Origin: an archaeon
GTDB taxonomy: Archaea > Asgardarchaeota > Thorarchaeia > Thorarchaeales > Thorarchaeaceae
Assembly: GCA_024275415.1 (NCBI GenBank)
Contig: JAJRZD010000034.1
Span: 1-64,000, forward strand
Length of the DNA stretch: 64,000 bases
Reading direction: 5' to 3'
Each line of letters opens with the position of its first letter. The first letter of the stretch is position 1. The notes beneath the pieces were generated by a model. It was not told where the DNA came from. It searched no databases and saw nothing but the letters and a program-made list of their open reading frames with translations. Of the stretch, positions 53,458 through 63,300 are shown piece by piece. The position numbers and the translations under genes were made by a program.

Positions 53458-53512
53458 ATCAGCGAAAACAATGAGGAGTTTTTCAATAGTTTTACCTAAT
53501 CTAATGGCAAGC

Positions 53513-53542
53513 AGGTACTCTTAGAGGTCATTCCGAGTACCT
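53513..53542 (+). promoter_or_regulatory. Hairpin and Shine-Dalgarno in front of the MutS-like gene
   Basis: AGGTACTC (53513-53520) and GAGTACCT (53535-53542) are perfect complements around a 14-nt loop. AAAGGAGG (53543-53550) follows at once. No ATG, GTG or TTG lies at the usual distance; in the frame of the downstream gene the codon there is ATA (53560). It may end the previous transcript or shape the leader of the next gene. Confidence 0.4.
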
Positions 53543-53640
53543 AAAGGAGGCAGACCACAATATCTCATTTCGTCCGAGAGTCAAACCTTTTAGGGCAGTC
53601 CCTTGACAAAACATTCGAACGCTACTCAGGGGAAGTCACG

Positions 53641-55830
53641 TTGAACATAGAACAAATCTCTGATATTCCTGGTGTTGGTGAGAAAGTCCGAGGAGCTTTG
53701 GTGGATCACTTTGGGTCAGAGTCTGTGGCATTGAAGGTCATCTTAGACTCACGAGTGGATCTTGTTGCAGCCGTCCCGGGGATTGGTGCACGGCAAGCTG
53801 TTAACATCGTGAAAGCCGCATATGAATCACGTTTCGGCGTGAGTTCCAATACCATTCTCAGGAGCCCTGACATCAGAAAAATATTCGAGCAAGTGCTTGA
53901 CATCATCAGGAGCTACGCCAATACAGTCTATGCCAAAGACAAGCTTTTCCTGTACTTTCCGCTACCCCCTGATAGATTAGAGGAGATTGAGAATCGACAG
54001 GCTTACTTTGCTGATGCATCAGCAATGGCCAGATCATTGTCGCCCGAGCAGCGAGAAATCATCTGCAGAAACCTTTCCCAGATCAGAGGGTTGTTCAGGA
54101 GAATAAAACCAAAGCGCATCGAAGGGAGAGTCGTACTCACCAATGATGACAAGACTTTCGACAAGCTGATTGCTGAAGGAGTTGAGAAGTGGTGTCCAGC
54201 ATATCTCCTTTCTGAAGGTGAGAGCGCAGCTGATTATGCCCAAGGGTACGATCTTGTCTTCTACATCTCGCCCTTCGGGTTCTACGACAGCTCTGTGGAC
54301 ATGCTTGACAATGTAGAGGCACTTGGGAAGGATTGGAGCATTGCAGATGTTCTCCCAGAATACACTGTCGGTTTCTATTCCCGCAACTATAGGGTCATTG
54401 ATGCTGCTTGCAAACTGGCAGAGGAATTCAAAGAGATTCCTACGAACGAGTCTGTGCGGAAGTTCATCCAAGACATAGACTTCGAGGATTTGATGAAAGT
54501 AGGAGAAATCCTGAGCAACCTGAATGAAGATGGGGACATCGCGACCGGCGTTGATCCCGAACTCGATAGATACAGGAAAGCGGTCAAGGCATATCCTACC
54601 GCCATTGCGGAAATGGAATCATGGCTAAATGAGCAAATTACCACTCGTATTTCAAAGAGCCAAATAACTCTCGGCGGTCAACAAATCATCAGCATCCTGC
54701 AGTCCGCAGATATGGAAGGCGCAGATGCAGGTGCCATGAGAAATATGCTTCCTGCTGAGATCATTGAAACATTTGCCAATACGATTCAAGAGGCTGAAGA
54801 GAGGCTGGTCAACGAGCTGGGACTCACACCACGAGAAGCAGATTGGGTGACAGGAATAATCAGTGAGGAAATCGCGTTGCCTGTCAAGCTAGTAATGACA
54901 CAAGTCAATGACCTTGAGGACAAGCTGAGACGGAAATATGCCGATAAGCAATTCCGACTTATTAAGAAGTACGCCAGCGATTTGGAAAAACTCCGCGAAT
55001 CTGTCACCAAGGCTGTCCAAACACTCTTGGAATTTGATTTATTCCTTGCTGTAGGGCTTTTCTCTGCGGACTATGATTTGAAACGCCCGACCCTAACCCT
55101 AGAATATTCTGGAATCGGGGTCAGGGGTGCTAGGAACATATTCTTGGTTGAGAGTATGCTCAAGGGACGCCATGGCACAGTGCAACCGATTGAGTATGTA
55201 ATAGGAAACACTCCACTACGCCTTCCCGGGACGAATGGTGAGAACTGTGCAATACTTTCGGGCGCAAATAGTGGAGGGAAGACAACGACAATCCAGACCC
55301 TAGCTCAAATAGCGACGCTCGCCCAGACTGGATTTCCCGTCCCCGCCGCCGAAACGATACTAAGCCCCTTTGAGGAGATCTTTTTCTTCTACAAAAGCAG
55401 AGGAATGGTGAGTGCGGGTGCTTTTGAAACGACACTCAAGCAGTTTGCTGACATTGTGGTATCAGAAAAGGCCAAATTGGCGCTCTTCGATGAGGTCGAA
55501 GCCATTACAGAGCCTGGCAGTGCGGCCAATGTCATTGCCGGACTGATAGAGATCCTTCAACAGGATCCGAAAAGCTGCACTGTCATATGCAGTCATCTTG
55601 CGAAGGAGATCGAAGCAGCTACTAGCGTGCCCATCAGGATAGACGGGATTGAGGCGCAAGGGTTGGACGAGAATCTTGAACTGATAGTGGACAGGACTCC
55701 CCGTTTCGGTGTTCTGGCAAGGAGTACTCCAGAACTGATTGTCGAAAGGCTATCGAAGCTCGCAAAGGGGAAGAAAAAGGCAGTCTATGACAAGATTCTT
55801 GAGAATCTTAGCAAGGAGCGTATTGAATAG
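53641..55830 (+). CDS. HhH-MutS family ATPase (archaeal MutS-like)
   Basis: A 729-residue protein. Residues 1-60 form a double helix-hairpin-helix (ISDIPGVGEKV and VPGIGARQAV) that binds DNA. A long helical lever region with coiled segments spans about 330-480, and the C-terminal MutS domain V ATPase has Walker A GANSGGKTT, Walker B LALFDEVEA and ICSHLAKE. Proteins of this architecture are MutS2/MutS5-like and lack the mismatch-reading domain. The assigned start is a TTG after GGGGAAG. The open frame continues 27 codons upstream to an ATA behind a perfect ribosome binding site, so the N-terminus is uncertain. Confidence 0.85.
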   Translation: MNIEQISDIPGVGEKVRGALVDHFGSESVALKVILDSRVDLVAAVPGIGARQAVNIVKAAYESRFGVSSNTILRSPDIRKIFEQVLDIIRSYANTVYAKDKLFLYFPLPPDRLEEIENRQAYFADASAMARSLSPEQREIICRNLSQIRGLFRRIKPKRIEGRVVLTNDDKTFDKLIAEGVEKWCPAYLLSEGESAADYAQGYDLVFYISPFGFYDSSVDMLDNVEALGKDWSIADVLPEYTVGFYSRNYRVIDAACKLAEEFKEIPTNESVRKFIQDIDFEDLMKVGEILSNLNEDGDIATGVDPELDRYRKAVKAYPTAIAEMESWLNEQITTRISKSQITLGGQQIISILQSADMEGADAGAMRNMLPAEIIETFANTIQEAEERLVNELGLTPREADWVTGIISEEIALPVKLVMTQVNDLEDKLRRKYADKQFRLIKKYASDLEKLRESVTKAVQTLLEFDLFLAVGLFSADYDLKRPTLTLEYSGIGVRGARNIFLVESMLKGRHGTVQPIEYVIGNTPLRLPGTNGENCAILSGANSGGKTTTIQTLAQIATLAQTGFPVPAAETILSPFEEIFFFYKSRGMVSAGAFETTLKQFADIVVSEKAKLALFDEVEAITEPGSAANVIAGLIEILQQDPKSCTVICSHLAKEIEAATSVPIRIDGIEAQGLDENLELIVDRTPRFGVLARSTPELIVERLSKLAKGKKKAVYDKILENLSKERIE

Positions 55831-55853
55831 ACTTGATCATGGACGTGTGATCA

Positions 55854-56432
55854 TTGAGAGTGCTAGTCTTTGGAGACGCTCACATTCCAAGCAGGCGCGA
55901 TTCAATCCCTGAAGCCTTCTACTCTCGTATATCTGACACCCCATATGACCTTGCTCTTGTCACAGGCGATCTCACTCGCGAACATGATATGCGCAAGGCA
56001 CTGCCGCCATTACCGCGAACCATAATTGTTCGGGGGAATATGGACTACTATTCAAGTGAATCTCGACACCACGAACAATTGCGGTTGGGTGCATTTGACG
56101 TATTGCTCATACATGGCACCCAGCTCCGTCCACGGGGTAATATCAAACAGCTCTGGGAGATTGCAACCACCATTGGTGCGGACATCGGGATACATGGGCA
56201 TACACATACTGCATCAATTGATTTGTTCAAAGAGAAGCTTTTCTTGAATCCTGGAACCATATCCGGTGCTACTGGGGGGTGGGTTGGTCGGCAAGAGGCA
56301 AGTTTCATCGAGCTGGACATAGATGATGCCAAGATCAGTGTCACACTCTTCAAGAGTGACTGGAATGTCCAGAAGACCTCTACACTTGCTTTCACCATAG
56401 AGGATGGTTGTGTGAAGCGGTCATCTTCCTAG
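55854..56432 (+). CDS. VPS29/MJ0936-like metallophosphoesterase
   Basis: A 192-residue phosphoesterase. Metal-site motifs in order: GDAHIPSR, TGDLT, RGNMDYY, LIHG and GHTHTA. The N-terminal GDxHIPxRxxxIPxxF and the later LFLNPGTISGA with SFIELDI segments resemble eukaryotic VPS29, the retromer subunit, as well as archaeal YfcE/MJ0936 phosphodiesterases. Metal ligands are intact, unlike most retromer VPS29. The start is a TTG at 55854, 23 nt after the MutS-like stop. Confidence 0.85.
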   Translation: MRVLVFGDAHIPSRRDSIPEAFYSRISDTPYDLALVTGDLTREHDMRKALPPLPRTIIVRGNMDYYSSESRHHEQLRLGAFDVLLIHGTQLRPRGNIKQLWEIATTIGADIGIHGHTHTASIDLFKEKLFLNPGTISGATGGWVGRQEASFIELDIDDAKISVTLFKSDWNVQKTSTLAFTIEDGCVKRSSS

Positions 56433-56980
56433 CACTCGTTCTCGATGTCCTGCCACGGGTCAGGACTCAGCAATCGCAGGTATACTGCCTTGACAATCGT
56501 ACTAGATAGGTTTAATGTCGCATTGAGCACCTTGTCTGGATTTCCAGTCAGCCCTTCCTCGGCATATGCCTTCTTGATCTCCTCCTCTGGCCAGATATCT
56601 CTAGTCCATCTGATAGAACGCAAGAATGCTTCTGTGGTCTTTACTACATCCGGATGCTTTCCTTCCTTGACGCGTCCCAAGGACAACAGGCAGCTTGTTC
56701 TCAGGCATTCAGATATGATAGACTGTAAGGAATCTGAGAGCTTGTGATTTGAGGCACATGCAATTCCGATACCCATCAATAACATCCGTATCCTGTCAAG
56801 GAGAACCCCGACATGTACGTTGACAATCCTCTTAGTCCTCATAGATGCCTTCCAATCATCATATCGCTCATTCACCCTCTCAAGCTCCACAATATGGTGT
56901 GAAAGCCTGCCAAGCTTGCGTGAGGGTACCAAAGGACACCAGACTTGCAACATCTCATCACTGGCATCCTTGGTCTGCAT
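56429..56980 (-). CDS. Hypothetical helical protein
   Basis: A 183-residue protein, mostly alpha-helical by composition, with several Leu/Ile-rich amphipathic stretches (IVNVHVGVLLDRIRMLLMGIGIA, SIISECLRTSC) but no membrane segment or recognised motif. The start may be the Met at residue 1 (56980) or at residue 10 (56953). Its stop overlaps the end of the phosphoesterase by 4 bp on the opposite strand. Function unknown. Confidence 0.6.
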   Translation of the reverse strand: MQTKDASDEMLQVWCPLVPSRKLGRLSHHIVELERVNERYDDWKASMRTKRIVNVHVGVLLDRIRMLLMGIGIACASNHKLSDSLQSIISECLRTSCLLSLGRVKEGKHPDVVKTTEAFLRSIRWTRDIWPEEEIKKAYAEEGLTGNPDKVLNATLNLSSTIVKAVYLRLLSPDPWQDIENEC

Positions 56981-57199
56981 TTTCCATATCTGACTCCTTA
57001 TCGTTTGCCTTCGGTGTTAACGCCGGCTGTTTCCTTTTGAAACTAGCTCGCCTGTAATTGTGGTGTTTGTTTGTCACACTTGCAGTTGTTTGGTAGTTAC
57101 TATATTGCAATCTATGTGTGCCATCTTCAATAAGAGGCATGAGGATTTCTATGACCAACTTGAAATCGAGGGGCTGACCTTTTTGATAAGGTAATTATC

Positions 57200-57569
57200 A
57201 TGGAACTCGATGACAAGTATTCAATAAGCACAGAGGTCATGTTCGAGGCACTGACTCTGATCGATATTCCCAAAGGGATAGAATCATGCTCTAAGAAGGC
57301 AGAATCATACGTTGTGCGAAGTGAATGATTCTGTCATCCGTCTAGGAGTGATCCACGGCGAATTCCATTGGCATAGACACATCAATGAGGACGAGCTCTT
57401 CTATGTCGTAGACGGACAACTCCTTGTCGATTTGGAGGGGCGTACCATTGAGGTCAATTGTGGCAAAGCGCTTCTTGTTCCCCGCGGAGCCCTTCACCGA
57501 ACATGAGCACCTGTAAGGACTGTCTTCCTCATGGTTGAAGGATGTGGTGTGAAGCCAACAGGTGACTGA
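57200..57569 (+). pseudogene. Cupin-domain protein, frameshifted and stop-interrupted
   Basis: The region encodes a small single-domain cupin: MELDDKYSISTEVMFEAL in one frame to ESCSKK (57298), then QNHTLCEVNDSV in the +1 frame from 57300, with GEFHWHRHINEDELFYVVDG and a TGA at 57504-57506 in place of an Arg codon, followed by APVRTVFLMVEG and VKPTGD to the TGA at 57567. Family members have one continuous frame over this length, with a Trp where the frame breaks, so a 2-nt loss (or 1-nt gain) and one nonsense change are needed. The cupin metal-binding His residues (HWHRH) remain. Confidence 0.8.
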
Positions 57570-57609
57570 AAAAAGAGCATAGGAGGCGGGGTATGCCTCC
57601 CATCAAAAT

Positions 57610-58554
57610 CTATTTCCTGAGCTTTAACCAGATAGCGACGATTGCCACTACTGCCACTCCACCAACAACCATCAGTGTGGTTGTCGAATCCAATGGCAGG
57701 GTATCTGCTGATGCGATTCCCAACACAGGGTCGTAGATCAACGTGTCATTCCCGAAGTACTCAAATGCTAAATATACTGACTCTCCTCTTTCACCGCCCA
57801 TGCCTTCACCGTAGCTGGCTCTGACTTGAAGGGAGTTCTGAGACTCCAGTGCGAGGGCTTCCTCCTCATAATGCATGTATGCATTGTCGAAGTTGAACTT
57901 AGTTCCTACCTTGTGGAACCCTCTAGGATTCCTCTCGGGCATCCCTTCGCCATGACCGCTCTCAGTGATGGTGAATTGTAGGACTAGGATTGAACTATCA
58001 TATGTCCAGTTCCAGCCATCGATAATGACATCGAACTTCACTTCTCCCGGGTTGTCCATGTATAGATGGACTCGGATTTGAACCATGACATCAAATGCCA
58101 CCATGTCAGGTATCTGCCAATTTTCGCCCATGGGCCGTGGGTCGAACTCTGTGGTCGTGGTGAAGTTGAAGTGGACAGCTGTAATGTTATCGCCTTCACT
58201 CTCGGTTTCAAAACCGCTGAACTCCCAGCCCGATGTTGGGAGCATGAAACGAGCTCCTATGACCTCGTCCACCCCGCGAGTGAAAACGTTGTCCCCGTCC
58301 GTGTCATTGGCCTCGAAAAGACTCACAAAGAGCATGTGATAGTCTATGGATTCGTTATTCGGATCCCACCAGAAAAAGTGTGGCACCTGATTTGCACCGA
58401 CCACCTTGACGCTCAATTCGTCAGTGCTTAGAGTGACGACGCCTGCAGAATGGTTGTACTGCAATCCGTTGCCCTGTGCGGAAGCTGCCGGAATGCTTAT
58501 GGCCAACATGCCGACCGCCAGCAGCGAGAGTATAATTTTCATGTGATTATTCAT
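57610..58554 (-). CDS. Secreted, membrane-anchored beta-rich protein
   Basis: A 314-residue protein with a signal peptide (MKIILSLLAVGMLAISIPAASA, from the second Met at 58542 or the first at 58554) and a C-terminal membrane helix (about residues 290-310) ending KLRK. The extracellular body has many Trp/Phe/Tyr residues and alternating strands (VRVHLYMDNPGEVKFDVII) and several N-x-T/S sites. A TATA-like ATTATATTA at about 58587-58595 precedes it. Surface or cell-envelope role inferred; family not recognised. Confidence 0.75.
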   Translation of the reverse strand: MNNHMKIILSLLAVGMLAISIPAASAQGNGLQYNHSAGVVTLSTDELSVKVVGANQVPHFFWWDPNNESIDYHMLFVSLFEANDTDGDNVFTRGVDEVIGARFMLPTSGWEFSGFETESEGDNITAVHFNFTTTTEFDPRPMGENWQIPDMVAFDVMVQIRVHLYMDNPGEVKFDVIIDGWNWTYDSSILVLQFTITESGHGEGMPERNPRGFHKVGTKFNFDNAYMHYEEEALALESQNSLQVRASYGEGMGGERGESVYLAFEYFGNDTLIYDPVLGIASADTLPLDSTTTLMVVGGVAVVAIVAIWLKLRK

Positions 58555-58745
58555 TTTATCACCAAGAGCAACTGTCCTTACAGGTAATATAATGACTCTT
58601 AGAAACGATGGTTACATGAGGTAGAAAAACAGCACTCATAACATCCTGCTTCACAAAGCAAGTTTTATCAACGGTTCTAAAGGTCGTACTCATTGTTATA
58701 TCTTTGAGCCACATATTAATATCCCTCTGAGAATATAGCCGGGGC

Positions 58746-59327
58746 ATGGTCGCCATTCAGTGGGGCTTTGAGGATGGTCACAGATTGCAAATCGCAGAGA
58801 TACTGTATGAATCTCTTGGAAAGAAATTCATCCCCGTGTTCGGTAAGCGGGACTCATGCGTTCCCTGTATCTCTGCTATCCTCCGACCTGAAAGAACCCT
58901 CACTGCAACAACCGGTAATCAGGTCGCTGGCATCGCGGGATTGCAATTCAAAGGCTCTGGTTATCTTGACACAAGACTCAGGACGCTTACACACTATCTT
59001 CGTTTTGGCGTGCTGAAAGCCATCTTCAATGGCTGGCTTCTTGAATCAAAAGTACGGGATGACGAACTCCATTTTGACACGATTGCAGTCACACCACGCT
59101 TTCGCGGACTAGGGATTGGCAGTCAATTGATACGACACGTGATCGATTTTGCCGGTGACGAAGGATTCTCATGCATCAAGCTCTTTGTCATAAATACAAA
59201 CTCACGTGCCAAGCGGCTCTACGAACGACTCGGGTTCGATTCCCGTGCGCATACTGCCATCCCCTTCCCTTGGAGTCGCACCTTCGGGTTCTCTGAGGCT
59301 GTAGAAATGGTCTTGGCTCTGAATTAG
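58746..59327 (+). CDS. GNAT-family N-acetyltransferase
   Basis: A 193-residue protein with the acetyl-CoA site of GNAT enzymes: V-T-P-R-F-R-G-L-G-I-G-S-Q-L (R-x-x-G-x-G motif, about residues 116-128) followed by FVINTNSRAKRLYERLGF. The N-terminal half has low conservation. The acceptor amine cannot be predicted. Archaeal GNATs often acetylate protein N-termini or small molecules. GGGG precedes the ATG and ATATTAATA near 58714-58722 is a TATA candidate. Confidence 0.85.
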   Translation: MVAIQWGFEDGHRLQIAEILYESLGKKFIPVFGKRDSCVPCISAILRPERTLTATTGNQVAGIAGLQFKGSGYLDTRLRTLTHYLRFGVLKAIFNGWLLESKVRDDELHFDTIAVTPRFRGLGIGSQLIRHVIDFAGDEGFSCIKLFVINTNSRAKRLYERLGFDSRAHTAIPFPWSRTFGFSEAVEMVLALN

Positions 59328-59345
59328 TCTGCCAATTCCTTTTCC

Positions 59346-59648
59346 ATGCTCGTGTCCCCTTCGGGATACCTGCAGATGGTTATGTCTGAAGCACAATCTA
59401 TCTCATTGATTCCGCAGAAAAAAGACCACGTCAAAGGGCGGTATCGTGAGTTGTTGATTGAACTAATCCCTCACAATACAAAATATCTGAACTTCTTGGA
59501 TTCCACGGGAGGTGGGGCAATCTCTGGAATCCGTCTATTCTTCTTCGACCCCCTCCTTTCCGTTGACTGGGGTTTAATTGAAAGGATTGCGAAGCAGCGG
59601 ATCACATACCCTATCATTCCGGGACTCCAGTGGTTTGAAATCAATTAA
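59346..59648 (+). CDS. Hypothetical protein after the GNAT gene
   Basis: A 100-residue frame beginning 18 nt past the acetyltransferase stop. The protein ends LSVDWGLIERIAKQRITYPIIPGLQWFEIN and has a central IELIPHNTKYLNFLDSTGGG. A Met at residue 13 (59382) is an alternative start. No ribosome binding site is convincing and the family is unknown. Spacing and strand suggest a two-gene operon. Its 3' end overlaps a small basic gene on the opposite strand by 8 bp. Confidence 0.5.
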   Translation: MLVSPSGYLQMVMSEAQSISLIPQKKDHVKGRYRELLIELIPHNTKYLNFLDSTGGGAISGIRLFFFDPLLSVDWGLIERIAKQRITYPIIPGLQWFEIN

Positions 59649-59793
59649 CTCCTGGTTTTTTACTTTCGATGTAACGCAATCGAATGCGCGGTCGAGGCCA
59701 TCCATATTCACCAATCCCCTCTTTTGTTCTTGATATTCGTTTCTTCTTGCTGCGCCTTGCAGGAATTAGTCCAGTGTCTTTTCTCTTTTGCAT
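59641..59793 (-). CDS. Possible small basic protein (50 residues)
   Basis: A 50-codon frame reading MQKRKDTGLIPARRSKKKR then GEYGWPRPRIRLRYIESKK. The composition (about one third Lys/Arg) fits a ribosome- or nucleic-acid-binding peptide. No clear ribosome binding site precedes the ATG, and I cannot match it to L39e, S30e or another small archaeal ribosomal protein. Keep as possible. Confidence 0.35.
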   Translation of the reverse strand: MQKRKDTGLIPARRSKKKRISRTKEGIGEYGWPRPRIRLRYIESKKPGVN

Positions 59794-60090
59794 GTATGTA
59801 TTGGTGTTCATCGGATCTCGCACCGTTCATCGTCATCTGGTCTCCAGAGTCTTGCCCTCCCAGAAAACGGCACTGGGAATGACTCTGTGTGGACCGCATC
59901 GCCTGTCATTCGACCTTATGTCTTTGTACTGTCCGGTTCCATTTAACCACCTGCCACGAGATGTCCAACTCTCACGCAGCTCGTACCAACCCTCCAGATA
60001 TCATTTGGGCGAGTAGTAACTCCCTCGCACCTCCCAAATCCGACACCCCACAGCAATGTTAATATTGCATTCATTATTGACTCCTCCTTA

Positions 60091-60252
60091 GCCGCCGTGG
60101 CTCAGTAGGTAGATGATACCTATTTTGGTATCAACCGAAAGCGACAGCCTGTTACCTTTCGGTCAACCAGACTGGGAGCCAGACAGTTGTTGGTCGGAGG
60201 TTCGAGAGACCGTCAAATAAAACATAGCGGTCAGAAAACCCTCCCGGCGGCG
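60091..60252 (+). tRNA. tRNA-Asn (GTT) with three introns
   Basis: Removing three insertions gives a cloverleaf: acceptor GCCGCCG/CGGCGGC, D stem GCTC/GAGC, anticodon stem ACAGC/GTTGT, loop CTGTTAA (anticodon GTT, 60151-60153), variable loop TGGTC, T stem GGAGG/CCTCC, discriminator G at 60252, no encoded CCA. Introns: about 60114-60140 (27 nt) splitting the 3' D strand, 60155-60184 (30 nt) at the canonical 37/38 site, and 60206-60237 (32 nt) in the T loop. Each carries an internal hairpin, for example GATACC/GGTATC and GACCG/CGGTC. Borders may slide by one or two bases. Confidence 0.88.
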
Positions 60253-60369
60253 CTATTCCACTTTGTTTCCATAGTGTGTATCTAGTTTGGGGCCAAACTG
60301 GTGGCACTTCTATCTACTGCGCAACCACTCTTGGACAGCCCGTCGCTTCCTGATATCATTGGGAGGGCA

Positions 60370-63300
60370 TTATATGGCCCAACGAATCGTGTCCTCAAGC
60401 GAGTCAGTAGTGGCAATCCAGCAGACTGAAACCCTGTCAGTTCTTGGATAGTAAGATACACGTCTAGGAAAGAAGGAAACAGCAAAGCCCAATCCTTCGG
60501 CAAGGCGGCACTCGTCTCTGATGAGGTTATTGATTGACATATTCACGACGTTAAGGAGGTTTGTGACAGTTTCGGCAATGGCAGGGTCGTTATCTTCCTG
60601 CAGTTCCTTAAGCTTATTGATAGACAGGGTGGACTTTGGGATCAAGCCTCTGATGGTCTTCCCCTCTTTCTTTATGAGTTCAATCTCCTCTTGTCCTATC
60701 ATCGACTCCATATCATAGTGCTCCTTCTCCATATTGACATGGATGGCATGGCTACGAGACCACATGAATCTCCCACGCCCGAAGCTTCCATCTTCGGGAA
60801 TAAGCTCTTCAAGATAGGCGCGTTTGGACTCGTCTGACCAATCAACATACGTGGGAGGAAGTCCTGGGTTGTTGATGGTTTTGTTACCGGGAGTCATCCC
60901 GTCATCCAAAAGAACCAATCCAATCTGGCAATGGATATGAATGTCATATTTGCCTTTGCGGTATTTAGGTTCGAGCAAAATAGTCCCAAACTCACTAATG
61001 GTATCCTGTACTCTCAGAATCCTTCCCATGTGTGCCTCGTTATACGCAATTCGGCCAGTCGGCCATAGATGACAATCACTGATGACCACCGCCGTAAGCC
61101 TTGCCTTTAATATTTCAAGTTTTTTTCCTTCAGGAAACCGTGGATTCTTAATTCCTGCTCGTCCGCTTATTCCTGCTATCTTGACTACTAGTCCTTCGAG
61201 ATTCGACAATCTTCTTCGGGAGCCATCAAGATACATCCTGATGATTTTCCCTTCGAGGCGAGTGCTGTAAACGTCGAGAGGTCGTTTCCTTGCGGGTTGT
61301 CCCTCGTCGTTATCCATGAACTGTCTGACAATCTCGTTGATGCGTGGCAAGTCCCTGCGTAGAGTCCCATTGAGTCCTAGTGTCTTCCGCAGTTGGTCGA
61401 TTATCCTGACGACGTCGCCTCGATGTCTGAAATAGAAGAACTGATCCTCATAAGGTCGCACGAGTTCATCAGGTCTGTGCATGGGCACCCATGCGTACAT
61501 CGTGTTCTCGACCAGCGCCAAACGAGCTCGCACATGGACAAGTCCGAGAGCAGATGAAAGGGAATCCTCTATCCGTTGTTTGTTTGCGCGAAGGTATTGC
61601 TCGATCTGCCTGATCCTACCGGTTTCAAGTTCAGGATACAAGATTGCACGATAAAACCTCTCATTGACAGTAGGACTGTTTCTTATCATCTCTGCAATCG
61701 CAGAAACTAGATTCATCTGAGTGAGTTCTTTCGCGTTTTTGATGGTTTCAAGGGCATCGTGGACGAGATGTTTCTCTATCGTGTGGGCGGTTAGCGACTC
61801 AAAGAGGTCTAGACTTGTGGTGTCATACATTCTTTCGAGGGTGGCTCTGTCTATCTCTGGGTTGCTCTTCTGCCACCCACTGATGATACATTCTTCCTCA
61901 TGCTTTCTGAGGTCTTTGATCTGAGCTGGTTCGATGGCATTCCACGAATTGGTCACAAATCCCTTGCTGACGCCGTATTTTACCGCAATCTCATCGCGTT
62001 TCATGGAATGATCATCTTTGATTTGAAAGTACAGGTTGCTGAACATCTTCCTTTCCTCAAAGTCCCACCGTTCGCGCTCAGCAGGATGTTTCTTAATCAA
62101 CCTCTCTACATCTTCCATAGACTCGATTCTGATATCAGGTGGTCCTCCATGAACTGTTTCGAACATCCGCCTGAGTTCTCTATCCTGCAACCTCTCTATC
62201 AAGTCCGGGGGTTCGACGTTCTTCTTGTCTTTCAGTCTGCAATACTCTAAAGCATCCTTGTATTGCTCATCAAATCCTTTCTCCGCTTTCAAATCATAGT
62301 TCTGCTCAATCGCGCGCTCAAGATTCTTTACACAATGGATTTTCCAAGGCATAGCTTCGAGTCCTGTTCCCCCCACTGACTTGGAGATAATTCCTTTATC
62401 CTTTGACCGGGATACGTACTGACCTATCCCGTTCTGGTCCTGTTTCATATTCCTTATTCGAGAGGGGATGTCCCACCCCCGAAGCCAAAGTACAATCCTG
62501 TGGGAGCTGATTTTGTATTTCAGTGCTAGATTATGTATCTGATTCCGGTCGTAGAGTTCGACACCTTCTCGCACCCGGATTCTAATCTCATCTCTTCTAC
62601 GCATCCCAATGATATCCAACCATGCCTGTAGATACCCAAGTTCGTCAGAGAATATCATGTCATCGAAAGCTACTCGGATTTCTTCCAATGACCTAGGATA
62701 CCGTTGACTCTCGTACTCTCTCGCTGCCTGCATTAACCGATAGCGAAGCTCCCGCCGTACGATGTCATACACCCCTTCAGGAATCGACTCAAGATTAGCA
62801 TACTCTTGGACCAGTTCGGGATTCAGCCCAATCTCCTCAGCCAGCTCCTTGACCTTCGCTTCGCTTTCAACACCTGATGTTTCCTCCGACAGGTGAACCC
62901 TGATGGTGATGAACTTGGAAACCAAGTTATCCTCTATCAGATGAGCTACCTCATGCTTCTGTAGGATGTCCTCCCAGTCCTCTTGTGACTGTAACTCCGC
63001 GATGATCTGACGGATGTGCCGCTCCCTGTCATCTTCTGATAGAGAGTCCTCTATCTTATCAATCAACTCCCTGACCTTGCGCTCAGCCGCTTCCTCGGAC
63101 GACTCGGGGATGCAGGAAGCAAGGATATATTCATGGTGCCTTCTTCGTTCCTGTTTCTTTTTTTCTTCTTGATTATCGAGTTCACTCTCTTCCTGTCGCA
63201 TCGAATCACTCTGTTCGTACTCGCCCCTTTTCTCAATATTATGCCCCTTGGTGGTAGTCTGTTTTTTCTGCTCCCTTAGATGAGGGTGTTCGATGTCCAC

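Noticed and set aside
16375..57506. Genome-wide recoding of TGA as a sense codon
   Set aside because: TGA ends many intact genes here at the family-correct position (eL44, Nop10, gcvT among others), and yjbQ is interrupted by TAA, not TGA. The cases are lesions or errors, not recoding.
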